Below are positions 41,020-48,535 of a DNA stretch of 51,292 nucleotides, in pieces. A model generated the notes under the pieces. It was not told where the DNA came from. It did no database searches and worked only from the letters and a program-made list of their open reading frames with translations. Position numbers and translations under genes: made by a program. Source of the DNA: Candidatus Merdivicinus intestinigallinarum (GTDB lineage: Bacteria; Bacillota; Clostridia; Oscillospirales; Ruminococcaceae); assembly GCA_018713335.1 (NCBI GenBank), contig DVOW01000024.1, positions 1 through 51,292 on the forward strand. The letters run 5' to 3'. Numbering within the stretch: position 1 is the stretch's first letter; each line of letters begins with the position of its first letter.

Positions 41020-41261
41020 AAAAGTTTTGGTCCAGCTTGTTTCATGTCGCGAACAAGTTCGCGACTGCTGGTGGGAAGTCCATTCCGTGAATAAATTCAC
41101 GGCGGGCAAAGCCCTCAGGTGCTGTTGTCAAGCAATCTTGACAACGCGCAGCGAGCGAAATCTTACTCTTTGCGGCTCGGCCGCAAACCAAAAGGAAAAA
41201 GCAAGCCCGCAGGCTTGCCGCGGATGACACCGCGATTTCATTTTGCATAGCAAAATGAAAT
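41020..41261 (-). repeat. Multi-hairpin cassette, type 1, copy 3 (inverted)
   Basis: AAAAGTTTTGG (41020), GTCGCGAAC/GTTCGCGAC (41046-41065), CCGTGAAT/ATTCACGG (41085-41102), GTTGTCAAG/CTTGACAAC (41124-41145), B TTTGCGGC/GCCGCAAA (41169-41187), C GCAAGCC/GGCTTGC (41201-41218) and CGCGG/CCGCG (41219-41234), D ATTTCATTTTGC/GCAAAATGAAAT (41235-41261). It ends 55 bases before the pilin stop and begins just upstream of virB6. Confidence 0.88.
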
Positions 41262-41316
41262 ATAAGGATTTGCAAGGCTTTATCTCAGTTTCATTTGCGA
41301 AAATAAAGCGGCCTTT

Positions 41317-41670
41317 TTAAGCCCCCACAATCAAATCCAGAATTTCCTTGGCGAACACAATGACAATGCCGCCTGCCACGGTCAGGAACCCGTTGGCCCG
41401 CTGGCTGGGGTCGTGGGATTTGAGGGACAGCCCCACCTGCACTACGCCAAAGCCTAGCAGGATCATGCCCACAGCCCGGATCAGGCCGAACATGAACTCC
41501 GACAAATTGTTGACTACCGCCAGGGGATCGCCTTCTGCAAAAACAGTTTCCGCCCCAACGGTGACGCCGATGACCAACACGGTGCACAGCGCCGCCAGCA
41601 CCCGGAGTTCCCGGCCCACAGGCAGTTTGCCGTCATTTTTCTTCTGATTCTTTTTCTGTACCTTTTTCAT
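41317..41670 (-). CDS. VirB2/TrbC-like candidate conjugation pilin
   Basis: 117 residues. A basic N-terminus and a long hydrophobic segment (LRVLAALCTVLVIGVTVGAETVFA) look like a signal peptide ending near AFA/FAE. Two more spans follow (EFMFGLIRAVGMILLGFGVVQ and GFLTVAGGIVIVFAKEIL) around a basic loop, the topology of VirB2/TrbC pilins. The ATG at 41670 follows GGAGGAACAAGAAC within the end of the coupling-protein gene (38-base overlap). Its place between virD4 and virB6 also fits. Confidence 0.75.
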   Translation of the reverse strand: MKKVQKKNQKKNDGKLPVGRELRVLAALCTVLVIGVTVGAETVFAEGDPLAVVNNLSEFMFGLIRAVGMILLGFGVVQVGLSLKSHDPSQRANGFLTVAGGIVIVFAKEILDLIVGA

Positions 41671-43462
41671 GTTCTTGTTCCTCCACTTTTTTGAAATATT
41701 CCTCGATGTCCTCATCGGACAGAAGTTCGTAATTGTTTTCGCCGGTATATGAAACAACCGGCTCGTCTTTCCCGGATCTTTCCAGGGAAACGGACGCCAC
41801 GGCGTTTTCCGTGCCGCCGTGCTGGTAGGGCTCGGCTTTCCCGTCTGTGGTCAAGACCACATCGGGATGCCGCAGGATGTCATACTTATCGTCCATAATA
41901 GGACGCTCCCCACGGATAAAGAGCAGGGCTTTTCGATTGTCCAGCATCCGCACTTCATCGGGGGTCAAAAGTTCCCGCCCGGTGATCTGCCAGTTGGTGG
42001 AATAGCTGCCGCTGTGGCCGCTGCTTTTGCCGTAGGTGTTCAGGTCGATGGTTTCCTTGCCTAAGTAGGATTCGGAAATCAGCTTGTGGGTGCTGGGTTC
42101 GTTGCCGCCTAAGTAAAGCAGCTCGTCGCAGTTTCCCATGATGGATTCCCACTGCTTCTCAAACAGGGCCTTTAGCTGGGCTATATTTTGCAGGATAATG
42201 GAAACGCCGATGTTCCGGGACCGCATGGTGGCCAGGATTTTGTCAAAATCGTCCGGCAGGCTCACATTGGCGAACTCGTCCATAAGAAAATGCACCGGAA
42301 CAGGCAGCGCGCCGCCGTATTTGTGGTCCGCCAGATGGAAAAGCTGCTGGAACAGCTGGGTGTACAAAATAGACGCCAAAAAATTAAAGCTGGTGTCGTT
42401 GTCCGGAATCAGAGCGAACAGGGCCACCTTCTTTTCCCCTATGCTGGGCAAATCCAGTTCATCGGTTATGACCAGGGACGACAGGCTTTCCAGGTTGAAT
42501 TTTTCGAGCCTTGCCGCCAAGGTGATTTGGATGGATTTCAGGGTTTTGGCGGAGCCGGAACGGTAGTTCCGGTAATACTTCACGGCAATGTGGTCAGGGT
42601 CTCGCATTTCCAAACGGTTGAACAGCTCGTCCAAAGGGGATTCATAGGTTTCGTCGTCCTCCCGCACCTCCCCAGCCCGGAGCATTTCCATAACCATGGG
42701 GAAATTCTGTTCCTCCGTGGGTGCTTCGTAATGCAAGTAAAGAACCAAGGCAAGCAGCAACATACTGGCCGCCGTGTCCCAGAAGGGATCCTGGGACTGG
42801 CCCCCTTTTGGGGTGGTGGATTTAAAAAGATTGGTCACCAGCCGCTGGGCGTCGTTGGCGTCCCGCAGATAGACAAAGGGGTTGTAGCAGTGGCTTTTTT
42901 CCATGTTGAGCAGATCCAGCACCCGCACTTCGTACCCTTTTTCTTTTAACAGAAAGCCCGTGTCCCGCAGCAGCTCCCCTTTGGGGTCCAGCGCCACAAA
43001 GCTTACGTTGGCCTGCATGAGGTTGGGCTTTACATAACGCCGGGTTTTGCCTGCGCCGGAACCGCCGATTGCCACTGCGTGCAAAGTACGCTGGTGTTTT
43101 TTCCCGTCCAGTCCCATGCGGAAGTTTTGGGTAAAAATCCTGTTTTGAAAAAAATCCGGGTCCCGGTACTTTTTGTTGATCTCCCGGACGTCTCCCCATT
43201 TGGCGGAACCGTGTTCCTCGCCCTTCCGGTAGTGGCGGCGGGTGGAAAGATAGATTCCCACCCCCATGGCGTACATGACAAGAAAAAGGAGGGCAGCTTT
43301 CGCGCTGTCCTCACACCACACGATTTTGAAAGGCTCATTCATGGCAGCAGGCAGACCCTCCAGGATACCGGGCAGGCCGTCCGGAAGATAGGGGGCTGTC
43401 AGCAATCCCAGCCAAACTGCCGGAATCATCCCCAGCAAAAAGCCCAGTTTACCGTTCTTCAT
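41633..43462 (-). CDS. VirD4/TraG-type coupling protein
   Basis: A 609-residue type IV coupling ATPase that links the relaxosome to the secretion channel. Two N-terminal spans (about 5-25 and 56-75), then Walker A in IGGSGAGKTRRYVKPN, Walker B in VHFLMDEFANV, and the conserved LQNIAQLK and GNCDELLYLGG segments; the C-terminal 60 residues are acidic and disordered. It appears intact, one of few full-length transfer proteins left here. It overlaps both the pilin and the small upstream gene (14 bases). Confidence 0.94.
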   Translation of the reverse strand: MKNGKLGFLLGMIPAVWLGLLTAPYLPDGLPGILEGLPAAMNEPFKIVWCEDSAKAALLFLVMYAMGVGIYLSTRRHYRKGEEHGSAKWGDVREINKKYRDPDFFQNRIFTQNFRMGLDGKKHQRTLHAVAIGGSGAGKTRRYVKPNLMQANVSFVALDPKGELLRDTGFLLKEKGYEVRVLDLLNMEKSHCYNPFVYLRDANDAQRLVTNLFKSTTPKGGQSQDPFWDTAASMLLLALVLYLHYEAPTEEQNFPMVMEMLRAGEVREDDETYESPLDELFNRLEMRDPDHIAVKYYRNYRSGSAKTLKSIQITLAARLEKFNLESLSSLVITDELDLPSIGEKKVALFALIPDNDTSFNFLASILYTQLFQQLFHLADHKYGGALPVPVHFLMDEFANVSLPDDFDKILATMRSRNIGVSIILQNIAQLKALFEKQWESIMGNCDELLYLGGNEPSTHKLISESYLGKETIDLNTYGKSSGHSGSYSTNWQITGRELLTPDEVRMLDNRKALLFIRGERPIMDDKYDILRHPDVVLTTDGKAEPYQHGGTENAVASVSLERSGKDEPVVSYTGENNYELLSDEDIEEYFKKVEEQEHEKGTEKESEEK

Positions 43463-43634
43463 AGTCCCGCACCTTCTTTACGGGGGCGTCGATGGTTTTC
43501 AGAAGGAGCTCGTCCACAATGTCCGTGGGCCGCTCCGACTGAATCAGCCGGGTCCGCAGGTCGTTTAATGCGTGGATGACTACCCCGTGTTCGCAGCTGT
43601 CCAGAGTGACAATGTGTTTTTCCGTTCTTCCCAT
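43449..43634 (-). CDS. Small conserved conjugative-element protein
   Basis: 61 residues, soluble, with ALNDLRTRLIQSERPTDIVDELLLKTIDAP forming two helices and ending in KKVRDYEER. Genes of this size with this D-E-L-L-x-K pattern sit directly before virD4 in related elements. It starts at ATG 43634, one base after the stop region of the ArdC-like gene, and overlaps virD4 by 14 bases. Function unknown. Confidence 0.7.
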   Translation of the reverse strand: MGRTEKHIVTLDSCEHGVVIHALNDLRTRLIQSERPTDIVDELLLKTIDAPVKKVRDYEER

Positions 43635-43635
43635 T

Positions 43636-44499
43636 TTACCGCCCCCGTTCCTGCTTTTTGGCGCTGGGTTCCAATACAGAACGCATCCGGCCGGAAATGG
43701 CGGCGGCTGTGTCCCGGATACCGGACAAGGTTTCCCGGACGGCCTGGGTGGTTTGCTCCCGGAACCAGGATGGCGGGGATGTAAAGACGTAGCGGCTAGT
43801 GTCTACACCGTATTTTTGGCAGAGCAGATAGGAAGCACTGTACGCCTGAAAATCCGTTTCCTTCCGATTGTAGCCGGGGGCACGCATGGCGATTTCTGCG
43901 TGGCCCAGTTCCTTGACCAGAAAGCAGAACACTTCCGAAGCGTCTATACCCTTCTTCACAAAAATTACCTGCTGGTCATGGTCGTAAAGCGCCCCTAAAC
44001 CCTCCGACATTTTATCGGTGGACTGGATAGGAACCGGGGATTTGTGGATCAGCGCCTTCAATAGCTGCCTTCCTTCCGGCGGCGGAGATTCCTCCGGTTC
44101 TGCCGTGGTTTGAGAAATATCAAACACCTTTTTCATCTGCTAGGAAGTCCCAACGGCACCATTTTCCCGCCAGTATTCCTCACCGGGTTCCAGAATGGAA
44201 ATCCCCTTGGCGTTCTTTCGAATGGATGCACCGGTTTCTTTCCAACCGTCAAAACTTTTCAGTCTGGTAGCTTCCGGCATCTGGGCCTGAATGAGTAAAG
44301 CATTGGTGACGGAATACCGGTCAAATTTTGCCTGAATGTCCAGGTATTCCCGGAACTTCCCGCCGTCCTGCCGGATCACATCAGTAGTGGAATCCGCCAG
44401 TTCATAGACTGCCCGCCGTTCTGCCATCTTTTTTTCTGCCCAGGCTTCCTTGTCAAATACCGGCTGTGCTTCTGCTAAAATCTCATCAAAATTGGTCAT
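43636..44499 (-). pseudogene. ArdC-like/zincin-type element protein split by an in-frame amber codon
   Basis: The ATG at 44499 opens an ArdC N-terminal-like domain (REYLDIQAKFDRYSVTNALLIQ, GASIRKNAKGISILEPGEEY) and stops at TAG 44140-44142 after GAVGTS. The next codons in the same frame are Gln and then MKKVFDISQTT, and the frame runs on to 43636 through KELGHAEIA, a degenerate metallopeptidase-like helix, to RMRSVLEP. In intact relatives I recall, the stretch reads GTSY-x-VKKVFDISQTT, so a single change of a Tyr codon to TAG explains the break. The ATG at 44136 has no ribosome site. The gene overlaps the DUF3801 gene by ATGA. The product may be lost, or rarely read through. Confidence 0.85.
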
Positions 44500-45176
44500 C
44501 GTGATTCCCTTCCTTTCCATTTCAGCCGTTTTCGTTTGGGCGGCTGATGCTGTTTCATCTGCTGTTCCACCTTAATCTGGCGCAGTTCCTCCCGCACTGA
44601 CTTTTTGGGGGAATCAGTAGAACCGGCGGTTTTCTCTGGCGTTTCGGAGATAGGCGCGGACGGAGGGGATTTTTCCGTCCGGCCCGGGGGAGGGTTTTCC
44701 GAAGTCCCCAGCAATTCGTCCAGGAGCTTTTCTTCATGTTTCGCATCCGGTGCGGCTTTGGATTTTTCAATTTCCTGCTTGATGGAAACCGTATCCATCG
44801 CCGCCAGATGGAACCGTTCCACGATCCGGTTGATTTTGGACGCGTCCTCCGCCCGCACCAGTATATCTACCATACCGTCAGCAGACTGGCCCTTTTCCCG
44901 CAGGGCGCAGTAAACTACGCCGTAGCGTTTGGCTTCCGCCGCGAATTGCTTCAAATGCTTTTCCGGAACCGTGAACACTTTCAGTTCCCGTCCGCTTTTC
45001 AGCATGGAGGTCAGCCGCTGGCGGCCCTTGATTTTGGTCTTGTCCCGGTTTTTCAGGACAGAATAAAGGGCGGCGGCAATGTTTTTGGCCGCGGAACCGG
45101 TGAGTTTCAATGCGACCTCCGTCCCTTCCAGGGAAAACCGCACCATCTGTTCCGCCGCGTCGCCTGTGTTGGTCAT
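44496..45176 (-). CDS. DUF3801/PcfB-like conjugation accessory protein
   Basis: 226 residues. The ordered part (1-150) has AAKNIAAALYSVLKNRDKTKIKGRQRLTSMLK and KHLKQFAAEAKRYGVVYCALR, typical of DUF3801, related to PcfB of pCF10, which binds the relaxosome and helps load DNA on the coupling protein. The rest is Pro/Lys-rich and ends KRKRLKWKGRESR. The ATG at 45176 has a GAAGATGAGAAC leader. It overlaps the ArdC-like gene start by four bases and follows a repeat-filled spacer. Confidence 0.85.
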   Translation of the reverse strand: MTNTGDAAEQMVRFSLEGTEVALKLTGSAAKNIAAALYSVLKNRDKTKIKGRQRLTSMLKSGRELKVFTVPEKHLKQFAAEAKRYGVVYCALREKGQSADGMVDILVRAEDASKINRIVERFHLAAMDTVSIKQEIEKSKAAPDAKHEEKLLDELLGTSENPPPGRTEKSPPSAPISETPEKTAGSTDSPKKSVREELRQIKVEQQMKQHQPPKRKRLKWKGRESR

Positions 45177-45221
45177 GTTCTCATCTTCTTTTTAATATGA
45201 AATGCTTTCAATCAGCAAACA

Positions 45222-45409
45222 TTGAAAGTTTTGGTCCAGCTTGTTTCACGCCGTGAACAAGTTCACGACTGCTGGCGGTTTCCAAAGGCAGTGCCTTTGG
45301 CCGCTTCCCGCAGGAAGCGGAATCTCCATGATACAAAAAGATCAGGAGGGTAGGCAAAACAGTCCGGTGGACTGTTTTGCCGTAGGGAACCCTATCAAGG
45401 GGTTCCCTA
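45222..45409 (+). repeat. Multi-hairpin cassette, type 2, copy 2
   Basis: CGTGAAC/GTTCACG (45252-45267), CCAAAGGC/GCCTTTGG (45282-45300), CCGCTTCC/GGAAGCGG (45301-45320), GGCAAAACAGTCC/GGACTGTTTTGCC (45353-45381), TAGGGAACCC/GGGTTCCCTA (45383-45409). Mirror image of 2675-2880. Confidence 0.85.
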
Positions 45410-45465
45410 ACACATAGCTTTGCTAACACAAATAAGCTGCAGAGCGAATTTTAGGAGGTTTCAAA

Positions 45466-45631
45466 CCGCCATTTTGCAAGCAAAATGGCGGCGGCGTGAC
45501 ATCGCCGGGGCCTCTGCGGAGGCCCTCTTTTCTTTTGATTTGCGGCCGAGCCGCAAAGAGTAGGATTCCGCTTTCTGCGGAAAGCGGTGGGGGCTTTGCC
45601 CCTCAACCCCACGATTTTTTGAAAAAAATCG
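45466..45631 (+). repeat. Multi-hairpin cassette, type 1, copy 4
   Basis: D CCGCCATTTTGC/GCAAAATGGCGG (45466-45491), C GGCG/CGCC (45493-45506) and GGGCCTC/GAGGCCC (45508-45525), B TTTGCGGC/GCCGCAAA (45539-45557), A GGGG/CCCC near 45589-45601 and CGATTTTTT/AAAAAATCG (45612-45631). Same order as 7919-8085. Confidence 0.88.
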
Positions 45632-45645
45632 AGTAAAACTTTCTT

Positions 45646-47009
45646 TTATTTCTCCCGGACACTCCTTTCCTTTTTGACTGGCTCAGACTGTTTCTCCTTT
45701 TGCATCTGCAGATTTTCCTTCATCTGCTGGGAACGGGCCGCGATATTGCCGCACAGCTTCACCTCCTTTCGCAGAACTGCCAGTTCCTTGCCGATTTCCT
45801 GTTTCCGCTGCCGGATTTCCGTACTGTCCGCCCCAACTTTTCGGGCAGCGCGGTTTAGACCGGCGCGTTCCGTGAGCAAACGGTCCACCCGTTCCTCCAG
45901 GCTTTCCCGGCATGAAAAAAGCTGCTCACTAGTATCAATGCGATACCGGGCAAGCAGCCTGATTTCCGCTGTCAGGGAATCCAGCTTCAGCAAATCTTCC
46001 CGCAGGAGGAAGTGCAGTTTCTTTCGGTTCTGCGGCTGTTTCTCTGTCCCTTTTTTCTGGAAAAATCCCAGCAGATAGCAGTAATGGAAATAGAGCGCCC
46101 GGAAGCCTGTGACCTTTTTGGCATTTTGAAAACTGCCCCGCATTTTGCGGCGTTTGACTTTTCCCGGCAGTTCGGGCAGGGGACGCTCCGGGTGCTGCTG
46201 TCTTAAAATCCTCTGCCGGATGCCTTCCAGAGTGTATGTCTCCCCAAAATTCCGGGCCAGCCGCACAAACCGTTCCTTCCCCGGGGGCCGCACCGAAATA
46301 TCCTTGCCGAACTTCACAGCATAGCCCATTTTGCGGAGGTTGTCAAAAAACTGGCGTTCTGTCATGGACTGCCGGATGACCGCATCCACATCGGTTTCAC
46401 CAGGCCCCGCCAGGTGGGCCGCTGCTCCTGCTCGGTCTTCCATTCCCCGTAGTGCTTGCTTTTTCCGGGCTGCGGGTTTTCCACCACGGAAAGCCGGTAC
46501 TCCCGGCAGAGTTCGTCAGACAACCGCTGCATTTCCCGGTAATCCTGCTGGGTGCGGTGATATTTTTTCCCGTCCGCAAAGGAGACGGTGTTGACCAGGA
46601 AATGGTTGTGCAGGTGGCTTTGCCGGTCCAGATGAGTGGCCACCACCACCTGATATTTTTCGCCCCACAGCTTCTCCGCCAGCTTTACCCCAATTTCATA
46701 GGCCATTTCCGGCGTCACCTCACCTTCCGCAAAGGACTGGTAGCCGTGGTAGGCCAGGGTCCCGTTCTCTTTTCCAAACTGCCGCTTTACTGCCCGCATT
46801 TCCTCCAGGGCGGTGGCCGGGCAGCAATTGACGCCGGACACATAGCGGAACACCAGCCCGATGTTCTCCAGATCCGCCTGTTCTGTTTTTTCGGCTTGAA
46901 CCGTATATTCCAGGACATTTTCCAAAGCCGTCGTTTTTGCCGGATTCTCCACATAATCCACCGCCTGACTGAGATTTTCTTTTACTCTCCAAATAGATGT
47001 CACAGCCAT
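45646..47009 (-). pseudogene. MobP-type relaxase broken by a one-base deletion
   Basis: From ATG 47009 the frame encodes a relaxase N-terminus: WRVKENLSQAVDYVENPAKT, then HLDRQSHLHNHFLVNTV, the HxH metal site of MobA/VirD2-type nickases. After RPTWRGLVK the frame goes wrong and stops at 46362. The +1-shifted frame from TDVDAVIRQSMTERQF continues the protein for about 250 residues (a basic, coiled-coil C-terminus) to 45646. The change is an AAAA run reduced to AAA (plus-strand TTT at 46395-46397). Restoring one A rejoins both parts to a normal length of about 455 residues. The first 210 residues keep the catalytic core. Confidence 0.9.
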
Positions 47010-47011
47010 CT

Positions 47012-47344
47012 TTATTTCTCCATGGGCTTCGGCTCCACCACGGCCGCGGTGATCTGCCGGACAGCGGATTCCAGCCGCCGGACGTCCTCGTCGTACCGCT
47101 GGGCGTCTACCGCGTTGAGAATGTGGGCTTTCTGAGCAATCTGGTTTAGGTTGCTGCCAATGCGGTACAATTCCCGCATCATGGCGTAATAGTCCGGGGG
47201 CGGCGCGTCCCGGGGGACAACGCCGTTGATTAAGTGGCGGAGATAGGCAGAAAGCGATAAACCGCTTCTCTTGACCTTTTTATTCAGCATTTCGGATTCT
47301 TTTCGGCTCAGCCAAAATTGAATGTGTACATTTCGCTTTCTCAT
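47012..47344 (-). CDS. MobC-like relaxosome protein
   Basis: 110 residues. RKRNVHIQFWLSRKESEMLNKKVKRSGLSLSAYLRHLI is a ribbon-helix-helix type DNA-binding head; LYRIGSNLNQIAQKAHILNAVDAQRY is the MobC signature. It would bind oriT and help the relaxase. The ATG at 47344 follows AGAAAGGATAATTAGAATT. The relaxase ATG begins three bases after its stop. It appears intact. Confidence 0.92.
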   Translation of the reverse strand: MRKRNVHIQFWLSRKESEMLNKKVKRSGLSLSAYLRHLINGVVPRDAPPPDYYAMMRELYRIGSNLNQIAQKAHILNAVDAQRYDEDVRRLESAVRQITAAVVEPKPMEK

Positions 47345-47405
47345 AATTCTAATTATCCTTTCTGAATTTAACCAGGGGTTACAGGGGCTTTTCCCTGTCA
47401 AGCTG

Positions 47406-47425
47406 CCGGTGTGGCATCACATCGG
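47406..47425. promoter_or_regulatory. Candidate oriT inverted repeat
   Basis: CCGGTGTG and CACATCGG pair (one G-T) around GCAT, about 60 bases upstream of mobC, where origins of transfer usually lie. The nick site is not identifiable by eye. Confidence 0.3.
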
Positions 47426-47501
47426 CGATACTTGCCGTTATTGAACAGATTGATTCACCAGCCGGAAACAAAATTCGCATTCCCGGCAAGTTTTGGGCAG
47501 C

Positions 47502-47533
47502 AAAAAAGCCGGTGGGGTATTCCCATCGGCTTT
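47502..47533 (-). terminator. Terminator of the 97-residue gene
   Basis: On the minus strand AAAGCCGATGGG and CCCACCGGCTTT pair around five bases with TTTGC after. It separates that gene from mobC. Confidence 0.75.
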
Positions 47534-47576
47534 AAGAAGTATGAAATTCTTAGGCTGGCGCAAAAAAGCAATGGTT

Positions 47577-47870
47577 TTATGGGATTTCCTCCCGTTTCAT
47601 CCGCAGATACTTTTCCCGAAGATACCAAGCCTGTTCGGGTGTAATGATCTGATCCACCTCGGCGGAATTGATGTCGGCGTTTAAGTCGCACCAGGCAATG
47701 TCCCAGTGGTAATCCGTTTCACCGCTGTCCTCAATGGCCCAGGATTTTTTCATATTTTCCAAAGAGGTTTGCAGATATGGGGGGAGTCCCCGTTCCAGAT
47801 ACTCCTTGTCAACCGGCAGGCCGGTTTCCGGGTCGTAAGCAGCGTCCGTTTTTTTCTTCTGTTCATCCAT
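47577..47870 (-). CDS. Conserved hypothetical conjugative-element protein
   Basis: 97 residues, soluble and acidic. Contains YDPETGLPVDKEYLERGLPPYLQTSLENMKKSW, then WDIAWCDLNADINSAEVDQIITPEQAWYLREKYLRM. The ATG at 47870 follows ACGGAGGGATGGTTC. It lies between the DUF3991 remnant and mobC, a common place for small genes of unknown role in these elements. No domain recognised. It has its own terminator. Confidence 0.7.
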   Translation of the reverse strand: MDEQKKKTDAAYDPETGLPVDKEYLERGLPPYLQTSLENMKKSWAIEDSGETDYHWDIAWCDLNADINSAEVDQIITPEQAWYLREKYLRMKREEIP

Positions 47871-47932
47871 GAACCATCCCTCCGTTCTACCTTCATTCTA
47901 TCAGCAGTTTTGCCGCCTTGTCAAGTATACCT

Positions 47933-48304
47933 TTACAGCTCTATCCTATCCCGTTGTTTTTGGGGAAGGATTCCTTTCTGGATACACAGAAAATCATTGT
48001 AGTCCTTTCCCCTTGGCGGAAAAATGGCCTGCACCTGATAGGCCCCAGCCAGGATGCTTTGCAGCATGGACGCGGCCTTTTGGCCGGTAAAGTCGTTGTC
48101 CAGCCGCAGGACAATGAATCGGATTTCCGGGTAATCCTCCAGATATTGCATCAACGCCAGAGGAAGCCTGCCGGGGGAACCGTCCTGTTTCGGCTGGTAG
48201 ATCCCGGCCAGGGACAGCAGATGGTTCCTCTGCCAGTCACAGCCGGACATTTTCAAAAGGGTGGTATAGGAAATAACGGTGCGCTTTTTTATGCCCTTCC
48301 GGCA
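47933..48304 (-). pseudogene. 3' remnant of a DUF3991/TOPRIM-domain protein
   Basis: The frame is open from 48304 to the stop at 47933 and encodes the end of a DUF3991-TOPRIM protein: KRTVISYTTLLKMSG, SLAGIYQPKQ, RFIVLRLDNDFTGQKAA (the TOPRIM DxD-like acidic motif) and FPPRGKDYNDFLC. Full proteins are over 300 residues; all of the zinc-finger-like and DUF3991 portion is missing, and the internal ATG at 48250 has no ribosome site. Sequence to the right is unrelated, so about 48304 is the break point and probably the present right edge of the element. Confidence 0.8.
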
Positions 48305-48375
48305 TCAGGCAAACTGTTTTTGGTCCATACAGATGAGCTTTACAGTTCTCGGAACAATGCTGCCAAAATAAACAG

Positions 48376-48417
48376 AAAAAGCACACCTGTCTACATAAGG
48401 CAGATGTGCTTTTTGCT
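48376..48417. terminator. Bidirectional terminator
   Basis: AAAAAGCACA and TGTGCTTTTT with CTG/CAG inside, one mismatch between. It follows the DUF5054 gene on the minus strand. Confidence 0.85.
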
Positions 48418-48535
48418 TATCTGTGCGGCTCTTGCGGATCTTGGCTTCCTGCCGCACGGGCTTTCAGGAACCTCCTGATGACCAAAATGATTTGATTGAT
48501 CGAAAGGCGGCTGGAAGACACAGCTGCTTCTTCTC

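Larger units (their letters stand above)
45177..45645. other. 469-bp gene-free spacer within the transfer region
   Basis: Two hairpin cassettes back to back (45222-45409 and 45466-45631). No supported gene on either strand. Confidence 0.8.

Noticed and set aside
45208-45429. Short open frame over the repeat cluster, partly matching the upstream extension of virB6
   Set aside because: The shared peptide is translated repeat DNA, present because both stretches hold the same cassette, not a conserved gene.
36111-48304. A complete, transfer-competent conjugative element
   Set aside because: VirB4 lacks its ATPase domain, the relaxase is frameshifted, and integrase and several transfer genes are missing.
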